From positions 66,870,220-66,934,219 of the forward strand of contig OY282609.1 of assembly GCA_958298945.1 (NCBI GenBank): a stretch of 64,000 nucleotides of DNA, in the 5' to 3' direction. Position numbers and translations under genes: made by a program. The notes under the pieces are model-generated. The model did not search any database. It had not been told where the DNA came from and saw nothing but the letters and a program-made list of their open reading frames with translations. Shown here one piece after another: positions 48,126 through 59,530 of the stretch. Position 1 is the stretch's first letter, and each line of letters starts with the position of its first letter. This DNA is from Atherix ibis. Lineage: Eukaryota; Arthropoda; Insecta; Diptera; Athericidae.

Positions 48126-50758
48126 TTGGTATAGCAACCCTAACAGTAACTTTTCTATTCTTTCGAACTGCCAAAGAGTACAAAAGCATAAATAAAACAA
48201 TTTTAAGTCTCTTCAGGATAACATAATTATTATGAAAATTATTTTTTTGTAACATTTTTTGATAAATAATTGTTGGGGCACTACTTTTGATATATGTGTA
48301 GTAAGAAATTTTTGGGATATATTTTTGCAAAAAATGTGTTTTATTTCTTCTTTAAAAAAATATTTTATACAAAGAATTTAAAAAAATTAATTATTTTAAC
48401 ACATTTTGAAATAACTGTTTTATTTTTTCACAATTTTTAACGGTTGCTTTTTTATTAAAACTTTTGAAGAATATTATCTGAGATAATTTAGATAATATTT
48501 TTTTTGTAGAACTTGTTGTGGTCAGAAATTATTTTTGTGATTACTATATTTTCACAATAAATTTATTCATATTATTTTTTTGTGCAATTTTCGAAAGAAT
48601 ATGTTTATATATATAAATTTTTAAGAATATCTTTATATGTTAATATTTATTCAAAAAATTATTTTTATTTAACGCAGGTATTTGAGTAACAAATTTTTAG
48701 TGAATATTTTTAGAGGAACTTTTTCAGTTTATTATTGACAAAAAAGATTTTTTAAAGAGTCAATTTTTTTAAGTAAATGAGTATTTATTTTGATTATATT
48801 TTAAAAACGTATATTAGGCGATACTTTTAATGAATATTTCAAATACTATTTTAACTTAAATTTCCTTAAGAATTTTTTGGAGATTATTTAATAAATATTT
48901 TTTCAAGAAGAAATATTTATACAGTGGAATTATTTTGGTAATCTTTGTCGGATAATCTTAAAAAAAAGTTTTTTTTAAAATTATATATACACATATGTCT
49001 AAAGTATTTTTATATATTTTTTATCCAAAAAAAATATTATAAAGTATTTTTTAACCAAATAACAAATTTTATTTACATTTTGCCAATACTTATATTTATT
49101 ATCTAACTATTATTATTTTGGTATTAATTTTAAAGGGACAAGATTTCTTTTATCATATGGTAAATACGAGTATAATGAAAGAATTACTTTTGCACACAAA
49201 ATATTATTTTTACATATTCAATATATAATATTTATTTATAAAAAACTTATTCGCGCCCTATCATTTTGATGTTTTTATTCAAAAAATTATGTTAACAGAT
49301 TCCTAATAGTAATTTCTGAAATGAATAGATAAATTTTTTTTCGAAATATTTTTGAGGTTTCCTTATGCTGGTAGTTTTTGTGTTTATTTATGTTAATGCC
49401 TAAATCTATAGTAAGTAGTCCAATATTTTTGATTAATTTGCTTTATTCAAAAATATTATAAACCATTTCATATTAAATTTTAGATAAAAATACTAATCGG
49501 ATAATCAACTGAACAAAAACAATTTTAAAATGTAGATACGAGAAAAGTGTTACAATATTTATTTCGTATTTAGCACTTTCAGATAGTCAATAATCAAACT
49601 ATCTCAGTGGGGTACCAAAAGAAGAGTGAGGTTTATCACGAACTTTAATAAGTTTTTGATAATTTATATAAACTGAAAATATATAAAAAATACAATAAAC
49701 TACATTTTCGTCATTCGCGACTTTTTATAATAACGTTCGGTATTAATACTTATATTATATTAATGAAATTCTACATTTCTTGTTATTTTAATTTTGCAGT
49801 AATATCATATATTTATAATTCTGTCTTGATTGATTACAATTATTTTGAGATATCATATATGTTTTAAAACAGCACATTTAAGACTGTTATTGTAATTCTA
49901 CTTATAAAATGGTGATATTATTTTAAAATTTATCATATTTTCCAAAAAAGTAATTTTTATTATTTTTTTAATGTGGGTAAGAGTTTACTAGAAACTCCTT
50001 TAAAAATCATCAGAAGCCCAACAATTCTATCCATGCCTGAGAAGTTCAAAAGAAAAAGTGTGCTATACAAAATATATTTCAGATAATAAATTTTTAACAT
50101 TTTCGAAAAAGTATTTCATATAAAATCTAATGTATTTTCTTTCTTTCATATCACGATTTTTGAAATTAATTAAAATTTGTGAAAGTTATTATAAAATGGC
50201 ATAATTACCCCTCAGATTACAACTTTTATTAACATAAAACACTGCATAGCAACAGACGTACAGAAAATTTATGTTGTTATAAATATCATTTGAAAAGCGC
50301 TCGTTTTATTCATAGAAAAATTATTCCATAAATTTATTCACTGTAAAGTCTTTTTTATAAAGAAAAGCGTTTTTATGCTTTTTTAATACCGTTTATTTTA
50401 TCCTTTCATCTAAAATCAACATTAGTCGCTTTTAATATGCAAAGTCGGTTGTTAATGTTTTTTTTTACTAATTATATTAACTTTCATTTTGGCTAATTAG
50501 TTATCAAATAGTATTGGCAGTTTTAATACAAGCTGAAAAATTTTAAAAAATATAATAGCTACATTAAACAAAAATTTAACTATATTTAAAATGTATAATA
50601 ATAAAAAATAAAATTTTATGGAATAATCTTTAATTTATATTTATCAACATTGATATCCTAAAACATTATAATTAGGGAAAATTTTCAAACATACTAAATT
50701 TAATTTGCGAATTTTTCCTATACGATTAGCAAAATTACTTTTTATCAACTTCAATATA
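48126..50758. other. AT-rich sequence, nothing recognised
   Basis: No supported gene or element. Very AT-rich. Confidence 0.55.
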
Positions 50759-51806
50759 CCAGGTTTATAAGCTTAAATCCGCTGTTTGGTCATAGATGGC
50801 GTGAGTGAGCTACCATGGGCACGCCATACTTTGAGTTTGACATCTGTCTTATGAGTTTGACATCTGTCAACTTCAATCAGTGCACATTGTTAGCAATTTC
50901 GTACAACAACATACATTTTTCCTTTGGTAATCATGTCTAGTTTTGTGCCATAAAAAGAGCATATGTGGGAAGCTCTGCTTTTCTGCTTCAATTTGAAGAA
51001 ATCGGCTACCGAATTGCATCGAATGCTTATAGAAGCCTATGGTGACAGTGCTTTATCGGAAACAACGTGCCGAGATTGTTTTTGTCGGTTCAAAGACGGT
51101 AATTTTGACTTGTGGGACAAAAAGCGTGAAAATCGGCCTACGTAAGGAAGGTTGAGGACCATGAATTGATCAACTAGCCATTCCATGCGTCTGCGTGCCA
51201 TGGCGAAGATTGAAAAGATCGGAAAATAGGTACCGCATGAATTGAACGATAGGCAAATGGAGTGACACCAAAACACATGCGAAATCTTACTCGCCAGACA
51301 AAGAAGAAAGTCGTTCCTGCATCGGATTGTAACAGGCGATGAAAAGTGGATATTTTTCGAGAATCCTAAACGCAAGAAATCGTAAGTTGATGATCCCGGC
51401 CAACCATCAACATCTTCCCCAAGACCAAATCGCTTCGAACGGAAGACGATGCTGTGCGTTTGGTGGGATCAGCAGGGTATTGTCTACTATGAGATGTTGA
51501 AACCTGGTGAAACTGTCAATGCCCATCGCTACCACCAACCATTGATCAAATTGCACCGTGCTCTGCGTGAAAAAAGGACGGATTATTAACAGAGACATGA
51601 CAAGCTGATTTTCCTCCTCGACAACGCACCATCGCACACGTCAAAAATGGTCCAAAACTACTTGGAGGCACTCAATTGGGAGGTGCTACCCCACCCCGAT
51701 TATTCACCAGACCTAACCTTTTCCGACTACCACCTGTTTTCGTCGATGGGCAACCCACTCACTGAGCAGCACTTCTATTCTTACGAAGATGTCCGAAAAT
51801 GGCTTA
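50759..51806 (+). mobile_element. Mariner element, mauritiana type, copy B, 3'-truncated
   Basis: The left end carries TA at 50757-50758 and CCAGGTTTATAAGCTTAAAT, matching copies A and C. Similarity stops at about 51806, within the codons for EDVRKWL, so the last part of the transposase and the right terminal repeat are missing. The sequence that follows (51807-52020) is unrelated, and then a minisatellite starts. Confidence 0.9.
50933..51806 (+). pseudogene. Mauritiana-type mariner transposase, copy B, disrupted and truncated
   Basis: ATG then a stop at codon 7 (CCATAA). The original frame continues MWEALLFCFNLKKSATELHR and SALSETTCRDCFCRFKDGNF. About 70 bases are lost after GACCATGAATTGATC relative to copy A, removing the second helix-turn-helix region. 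Catalytic Asp residues are still visible in GDEKWIFFENPKRKKS, FLLDNAPSHT and TFSDYHLFSSMG. There are extra stops (YWQRH-like position, K-S-stop near 51383). The C-terminus is absent. Inactive. Confidence 0.88.
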
Positions 51807-52020
51807 GCAAAGCCAAAAATCTGAAAATATATTCAAAATTTACTACGCGAGTACCTTCACCAAATAAAGTGTTATCGGCGGGGCTGTACATGAAATTTAC
51901 GAATATTTTTTTTATTATGGCAGTACTACCGTCAACGAATTTCATGATTCGCCAACGCTTGCTTGAGTAACGAGGGGGTTCGGATTACGATTCTGATCAT
52001 TCGATTAAAAATGTTTAAAA
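51807..52020. other. Unassigned segment between truncated mariner and minisatellite
   Basis: About 214 bases, less AT-rich, open on both strands. The minus-strand frame reads SSKRWRIMKFVDGSTAIIKK and then SPADNTLFGEGTRVVNFEY, which looks protein-like, but I do not recognise it. It may be a fragment of another element joined during the deletion of the mariner end. Confidence 0.4.
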
Positions 52021-52532
52021 AGTAAAAATTTTCAGTAAAAATTTTCAGTAAAAATTTCAGTAAAAATTTTCAGTAAAAATTTTCAGTAAAAATTTTCAGT
52101 AAAAATTTTCAGTAAAAATTTTCAGTAAAAATTTTCAGTAAAAATTTTCAGTAAAAATTTTCAGTAAAAATTTTCAGTAAAAATTTTCAGTAAAAATTTT
52201 CAGTAAAAATTTTCAGTAAAAATTTTCAGTAAAAATTTTCAGTAAAAATTTTCAGTAAAAATTTTCAGTAAAAATTTTCAGTAAAAATTTTCAGTAAAAA
52301 TTTTCAGTAAAAATTTTCAGTCAAAATTTCTAGTAAAAATTTTCAGTCAAAATTTCTAGTAAAAATTTTCAGTAAAAATTTTTATTGCAAATGTTTTTTC
52401 AGTAAAAATTTTCAGTAAAAATTTTCAGTAAAAATTTTCAGTAAAAATTTTCAGTAAAAATTTTCAGTAAAAATTTTCAGTAAAAATTTTCAGTAAAAAT
52501 TTTCAGTAAAAATTTTCAGTAAAAATTTTCAG
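52021..52532 (+). repeat. 13-bp minisatellite array (TTTTCAGTAAAAA)
   Basis: About 39 units of 13 bases, almost all identical apart from a diverged patch at about 52318-52400 (TTTTCAGTCAAAA, TTTCTAGTAAAAA). Same orientation as the 39-44 kb array. Confidence 0.97.
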
Positions 52533-55500
52533 ATAATATTCTAGGGTTATTTTCCCTAACTGCTTTCATTCAGAAGGCAATTCATTATAACAATCAAGCA
52601 GAAATTGCCTGAGTTTTTTAGGACTATACTAATGTAAATATGGTGAATTACAGCCTAAATTGACTTTGGAATATAGGCGAGTTAAACTTTTGTTGATTGA
52701 TAATATTCTTCCCTCATATTTAACATAATTGTATAGAATCGATATTTTATTAAAACTTTATAACAATGTAAACATTACAAACTCAATTACACTTAATTGG
52801 GTGGATAAATTATCTGCAATCTCTCAATCAGTCAGTGGTATCTAGTTGAAGGAAGGGAATAACTTTGATGTACTTGGTATAATCCGTTTTTGAATGTGTA
52901 TTCATATACAAAGTTACCCAATCTATTCGTTAAAACTAATAAAGTATTTTTTACTTTACGATTATAGCATATTCGGAGATGGATTAAATAGCTTTGTACC
53001 GCAGACTTCGATACAGTTGATCACATCAATCTACAATCTTTAGGCGTACAAGATGGGACTCATTAATTTGAATAATGAAAAGCTCATTGTACATTTAAAT
53101 GAGCAAAAATATTATATTTTTTTTACCATTTACCTACCATCTTTAGAAAAGAAACCTACATAAATTCATTTCGAAACATAAATTATTTGTAAGTTTAAGG
53201 ATTGTTTGTTAAAGAAACGAATATTTTTTTTCGTCCTTAACTAATTTATTCGAGAAATTTTTCATCCCATTTTTATACCTTTTATTATACAATAAGTAAA
53301 ATTTCCAAGATATACTCTATTCAAATTTTTTTCAAATTATAATAATGAATAATTTTATATTTAAATTTTATGATACTTCTTAAAAAACGACCATAAATAA
53401 ATATAAATAGAATCTTCAAAAAAGTTAATAAGCAAACCAGGTTTATTTAATTCCTATTAAATTTAGACATTGCTACTATGATCAAAAGTAACGCAGACGT
53501 AATATGGGTGGGTATGTCTTTGATGATGGTAATAGCTTAGTAAATAATTCAATTCTAATGAATTTTCTTTATAAACTAAGCAAGTAGATAAGAGTGTATC
53601 GTTATATACATGTTTGTTACGATGTAAAGGTAACGTTATATATTCTGTTGTACTATGGTACCTATAGTATAATAAGTATTTATTAAGACCTTATAGACTT
53701 TCGTCAAGTAGGTATGTATTAAAAAAAACATAAAAATGTTACTAAGCAAAAATAATAATAATAAAAATAATCAAATATGTTGCTTCAGATAACTTAACAG
53801 AAAAGTAATCCAACTAAAAACAAATCCTTTTAATGTTAATTTGAAAATTTTTAACTTTGCAATGCTTTCAATATTTTTATGCTACACGCTTTTTAATATT
53901 CAAAGAATCTTTTAATTGAATCAAAGGATCTTTGTTAGTGATATTAATTTTTTCCATCGTAACGTATTTGCTTATTTGTGCTTGTGTGAGTGAGCAAATA
54001 TATTTCTAGGAAAAACTCGATTATAAAAATTGTTTCCTTGTTATGAAAAATTTCCTACACTACTATTGCTCGAATCTTCTGTAAGAAAACGAAGCGTGGA
54101 TGATCTCAGTATATCCCATAGAAGTAAAGTACATAAACTTGATTACAATTTCAGAACTATTTAAAAAGTCATTTATCAAATCTCATTTGAATAAATATGG
54201 CAAATTGAGCAGACTTTCAATTTCATCTTTTTTAAATTTATTTTATTTAGCGTCCTTTTTTAGCTCTCTGTTAAGAAAGTAAAATAAAGTAAATAAAAAG
54301 AAAGCAGTTAGATATTATTTTCCATCCGTAAGTGTAGAAAACCAACTTCTATTGAAGAACGAAAAGAAAATAATTGAAGCTTAAAGTCAAAGCCTCCAGA
54401 GATACGATGAGTGGTATACCAAAAGCATTATTCGTCACGTAAATTAATCTGAAATTGTGTTAAAATTTGTGCAAATTTTTAAGCTAAAGTGTTGAGAGGG
54501 TGCTCTTTAATAATTTATGAGGAATAAATATATACATCTATGTATGTAAATGTATATATTATTCATAAATTCATACACCTTTAGGTTATAATAATGTGAA
54601 AATGTATTCATTCATATTCCATTTTTAAAAGTTTTCATAAATTTTTCAAATCAAAATGATGAGATGGTCCTCGTCTTTTTTTTACAGTATAATATATTTA
54701 TGTATACGTATATGACAGGATTTATGACTGTAATAATATAATATACACAATCGTATGGGTGTACATTCCTTATTTACATTTCTTATATAGTAGCTAAGTA
54801 TTTGAAAAAAATACGCACCTCAATAGGGGTTTTACTATACAGAATTTTCATTTTCATCTTTTGTTAGTATTTTCGATTGACAGGTAAATATATAATTTGT
54901 AGATAGAAAATTGTAAGAAGAAAAATATTCTTATATTTATTATATATATATATATATATATATATGTGGAATATAAAAAAAAAAACTCAAGTAAATAAAT
55001 ATATTTGGAATATGATGAAAAATAAGATTTAATAATCGATAAAAAATATTTTCAATGTAAATATGATTTTTTCTTTCGTATTAGGTAATACGTTTCGTAT
55101 CAAATTCTTATGTGCACATTGAGTTAAAAATGAATTGTTTATCTTTAAACTATTTAATATTTTTTTTCGTGTATTTTATGTTAACTTAAATTAATTTTTA
55201 ACAAATAAAAATATACTTACTTATAAAATACAATATAATAAATTTTGAATTTCCAACATAAAAAGTTTTATTGCTGAATTTTTCAAAGTTGGAATAAAAA
55301 TGGGTTCTGAAAAGTGGGTGACGAAAAGTAAATAAATTTCCATATACGAGTAGAAACAAACTAATTTTGGTATCATCTTTCAAATATAATAAACTTTTTA
55401 AAAAAGTCTAATAAATTAAGATTTTGATAAAAAAAAAAAGCGCTGTGAGTTTTTCGATTAGAGAAAAATTATTGAAAGATTTCAAAAATGAAACTTGGAA

Positions 55501-55819
55501 ATTTTTTGTTTGTAAATTTTTTAAAAAAATTATTTGTATCTAATTGTGAGTTATTTTTTTTCAGGCAACCTAATCTTATTGGAAAAAAAGTATTTTGACA
55601 TATTTGAAAAATGCATTTTTTTGTTTTTGTTTTAATTTTGTAAAAAGAAAAATTTTGAAATTTCAACACAAAACAACTTTGTGTCATTGGTACGCATTTT
55701 GAGACTACAATAAATCTTCCCAAAATTTTATCATTTTTAGCCAGAATATTTAATTGTATTATATTGTCCAATCTGATCAACTTATAAATGAAGATTTCTT
55801 TCGACACATTGTTCAAACA
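52533..55819. other. AT-rich sequence with a TA microsatellite
   Basis: No supported gene. A (TA)n tract lies at 54940-54965. Small frames at 54100, 55198 and 55469 are attributed to AT-rich composition. Confidence 0.5.
54940..54965. repeat. (TA)n microsatellite
   Basis: About 12-13 TA units. Confidence 0.9.
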
Positions 55820-55912
55820 TCAGGATACTATTCTACCATTCGGAAATTTTGGTTATATTATCAAGCCGAGAGTTGGTTATACTGCACATATTCATAATTT
55901 TCCCGTCTTTTA

Positions 55913-56815
55913 CGAGGGTCATTCAACAAGTACTTAGCCTCACCGCCCGATGGAACTGCTGTCACAAAAGAAATTTACCATCGTGCAGTACATTCTTTTA
56001 GTAGCCTACTGTCAAAGTAGTTTCAGTCGATTCCCTTCATTAGTTTTGTTTTAAGAGCTTTTGAAAGCGAACGTATCAGTCGGTTGCATAAAAATGGAAA
56101 AAGAACAATATCGTTCGGTGATTAGATTCTTGTTTTTCGAAGGGAAAACGCGCAGCGAAATCAAAGATCGCTTGGATGCTGTGTATGGTGACTTACACAC
56201 CAGAGACCAAGGAACAGTCGAAACAGTGGACTTCACCCGGCGAACGTGCTCCGAAGAAGGCGAAGACTGTTCGATCAGCCGGAAAGGTGATGGCCACTGT
56301 TTTCTGGGATTCACAAGGTGTGAACCACATCGATTACCTCGAGAAGGGTAAAACAATCACGGGGCGCTACTATGCTGACTTATTGGGCCGATTTGACGTC
56401 GAATTGAAGAAAAAGCGGCCCCGCTTTGCGAAGAAAAAAGTGCTGTTTCACCACGACAACGCGCCGGCTCACACCTCCGCCGTCGCCATGGCCAAATTGG
56501 TCGAATTGCGCTACGAATTGCTGCCCCATCCACCGTACTCTCCAGATTTGGCCCCCTGTGACTACTTTTTGTTTCCAAACCTGAAAAAATCACTCGCCGG
56601 GAATAGATTTGGGTCGAATGAGGACGTCATCGTCGCCACGGAGGCCTATTTTGCTTCCCTCGAGAAAATGTATTTTTTGGACGGGTTAAAAAAATTAAAG
56701 CATCGCTGGGCCAAGTGTATCGAGCTTGAAGGAGATTATAAGGAAAAATAAATTGCCACCTTTCCAAAATTTTCGTTTTTCTTTTGTAGGCTAAGTACTT
56801 GTTGAATGACCCTCG
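55913..56815 (+). mobile_element. Mariner element, irritans type, internally deleted, perfect 28-bp terminal repeats
   Basis: A 903-bp element. The left end CGAGGGTCATTCAACAAGTA followed by CTTAGCCT is exactly mirrored at the right end over 28 bases. TA precedes the left end (55911-55912) but CT follows the right end, so the TA target duplication is not intact. The element carries the two ends of a transposase gene joined by an internal deletion. It is flanked by LINE sequence on both sides. Confidence 0.94.
56094..56751 (+). pseudogene. Irritans-type mariner transposase with internal deletion
   Basis: The first 33 codons read MEKEQYRSVIRFLFFEGKTR and on to DAVYGD, the first DNA-binding helix region. 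A deletion of roughly 380 bp follows, with a frame change, so the second helix-turn-helix, the linker and the first catalytic Asp are lost. The sequence resumes as YTPETKEQSKQWTSPGERAP, continues KVMATVFWDSQGVNHIDYLE, and holds the second Asp in LFHHDNAPAHTSAVAMAK and the third in LAPCDYFLFPNLKKSL. Thirty-four residues separate these two, so it is DD34D. The C-terminus is intact, ending KCIELEGDYKEK. Without the first Asp it is inactive, but its ends are preserved. Confidence 0.93.
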
Positions 56816-57020
56816 CTTTCTCTACTGCTGAAATCAACATTTCCCATATTTTAAATGAATGTCCCTATATCCGGAACTTCTTCTTGAGTAAGACTCCTTC
56901 AATTCTAGAACTCCTGGACCCAACTAATTCTTCTCCAAGCCCTCTTTTAACCTTCTATAAATGTACTAAAGCCCAAGTTTGCGAACTTTTTATTGTTTCC
57001 TCCAGTTTAAGTTCGATAAA

Positions 57021-58279
57021 ATTCATTTTTTTTGACTCTAAACAAAAAAGTTAACTTGCAAACTATTTTAAAGCAGCATATTTTTTCATATTAACCGGTC
57101 ATACACTTAATAATTTATCGACACGTTGAAAAAATACATTTAAAGTTAGCGAAAATTTTTAATCTCACCTAATATAAATTTTTGAAATAATTACAGTACT
57201 TGAAAACAAGATGATTCTAAAAGCTTTGAGTACAAGTACTTAGAAACTTTTTAAAGTATATAAAAGAAAAATTATGTTCTTTGGGTCTGCAACTTTGACA
57301 TATTTTTCACTTTGACTGTGGTATTTTATTCATTAGAAATCGTGAAAAAGATCATAAAAAAATATTTTGAGTACTGTAATTTTCTTTGATGATAACATAA
57401 GAAGGTAATATATGAGTAATCATTAAGTTTAGGATCAAAAAAGCCTAATTAGTATTTTTCTTCACATCTTCTGCATATGCAAATTCTAAAAGAAATATTT
57501 CTTTAACATTTAAATTTTATTTTAATTTTTATTTAGTGCATATGTTTTATTAATAATTAATAATTAATTTTTTCTAACTTTCTTGGAAAGATATAATTTT
57601 GATAATCGTCTACTCGTAAGAGAAGGAATACAACTCCAAAAGTAATTAATTATTCGTCGGATAATAAAAGAACATTTTTAATGTTGTAATGCAGATGGGA
57701 TGCTAATTTTAAAAGCTTTTTTATTAAATCATATTAAATTTATGTACTTAAAAAAGTATATTAATGATGCGAGTCTTTTGAGCTTAGAGGAAAAATCAGG
57801 AATGGCTTTTTCGTCTAAAATGGAAGATCAAGAATTAAAAATGAAAAATTCTTCGTAAGCGCTATCGAAATACTAAAAACGTGTTTCAAATTTTTTTTAC
57901 GATATATTTACTGATACAGAAATGTTTAGAAACGCCTTGGAGGAATTTATGCTATTATCTCAAGGATGTTAGTGCATGAAAAATCATTTATAAATATCAT
58001 GTACAAATGTTTATAACTACAAGCATATAATTGGTCAACCATAAAGCCAAAGTCAAGTTGCTGTCAAAGATGAGATTTTCCCTTTAACGCATTATTTTTT
58101 ATGCAAATAATTTCATCAACTGTGTGCCATTTTTTCCTTATATCTTCATACTTGTAATTGCTTCTATTCCCAGTTTTACTTATTATAATAGTTTCTATTC
58201 TACCAATACCAATGTATAAAAACGAGTACATCTGCTAATACAATATATTAATAGGAAATATCTCGTTTAGTTTTTGTTC
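57021..58279. other. AT-rich sequence, nothing recognised
   Basis: No supported gene or element. Confidence 0.5.
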
Positions 58280-59530
58280 CTTTGGGATATCAAATTTTCA
58301 AAGAAGACTGTCTGCTGTAGATTCAATTCGGTTGCGTTATTTTGTATAGCTTTTCCGACAAACTACGAGTAGTTAATTATTCAAATACTGCGTGTGCATG
58401 TTATTTGTATAAGTAAATAGATAAATTTACAGTCATGTTGATCGCTACAGAGTATTCGATGTGAAAAAAAATGAAAGTAAAGTGATGGGCCTTCATCTTT
58501 GAAGGGACGTTCTTTTATGGGGTGCTTCATCCACTACTATACATTATTTCCATAGAACAAAGCTAGCTTGTGGACATATCGGCTGTATATGTGTATGATA
58601 ACCTTCTATATGCCATATACTTTTCCTTGACTTGACAAGATGAATTCTCCTGATAACGATAACGGCAATAGAAGTGATCTCGATAAGAATTTCTATACAT
58701 ACATTTACCAATAAAACACGTCCCTTTTGGTGTACCACATAAAATCCTTTTAGGTACATACATGTGTATATACGCCGTTGACTAGTGTTCAACTGCTGAT
58801 TCTTGTATTTCAAGAGAGATTGTTATAAAAAATAAATCGTTGCTATTTTTTATAATCGTAATTTTATCCTTTAGAGTTTATCTTATGAAAAAATTATGCA
58901 AATTTTAGCATTCCGGAAAAGGACAATCATATGCAAATGCTGACGACAACTTACAGGTCAGAACAATCATGTTTGTAATACCACCATTCTCCTTAAATGC
59001 ACCAGCATACAAGTTAGTGGCAGATTTTTAAGACTTTTTGACCTGATTTCGAGGATATTGCCTTGCCGGTCTAATAGTGCTAATGGGTAATGGGTGACGT
59101 CTAAATAAATGCGTGACAGACTGATGCAAATTTTCCCCAACAAAATATTTCTAGGAATATGGGACATACTCGAATTCCAATGCATATCATTCGCTCTGGG
59201 GTATTTTAGTTGTTATACGAAGCTTGCTATTTGGTAACTCATAAAGTTGACTACGTGTCTGTGCAGAAGACGGAATATATACGCTCGTATATTTAACCCA
59301 TGCTCTTTTGAAAGTCCCAGCTGTTAAGACAGGAACTTTACTCGTCCTTAACCACGTTTTGGTAATACTTCTTCACGCCACAAAACGTACCGGAACTAGT
59401 GGCATATGAAAATGATGCATGACGTTATTGTTGAGTAATGAAAATGAGCTTGTCGTAAACTGCTTACGACATTCTGTTCATTTGTGGAAATATCAAGGGA
59501 AGTCAACACGCCATATAAGTAGCACAAGAA
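58280..59530. other. Unassigned block of more complex sequence
   Basis: About 1.25 kb that is less AT-rich and less repetitive than its surroundings. Minus-strand frames at 58544-58813 and 58967-59185 show no domain that I recognise, and no convincing splice pair was found. It could be an untranslated exon, promoter or enhancer region of the upstream part of Pde1c, or old element debris. Confidence 0.3.

Larger units (their letters stand above)
55820..57020 (+). mobile_element. LINE family 2 C-terminal/3' fragment interrupted by a mariner
   Basis: Left of the mariner (about 55862-55910) the frame reads KPRVGYTAHIHNFPVF. Right of it (from 56816) it reads STAEINISHILNECPYIRNF and then FLSKTPSILELLDPTN. 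Together these make the GHTxxxH...HILxECP end of a LINE ORF2, the same family as at 2340 and 13305. The mariner 55913-56815 therefore inserted into an existing LINE copy. The 3' untranslated tail seen in other copies is not obvious beyond 57060. Confidence 0.7.

Noticed and set aside
58544..58813. Two overlapping minus-strand ORFs as a Pde1c 5' exon
   Set aside because: No family similarity, no convincing donor in the needed phase 1, and overlapping frames compete equally.
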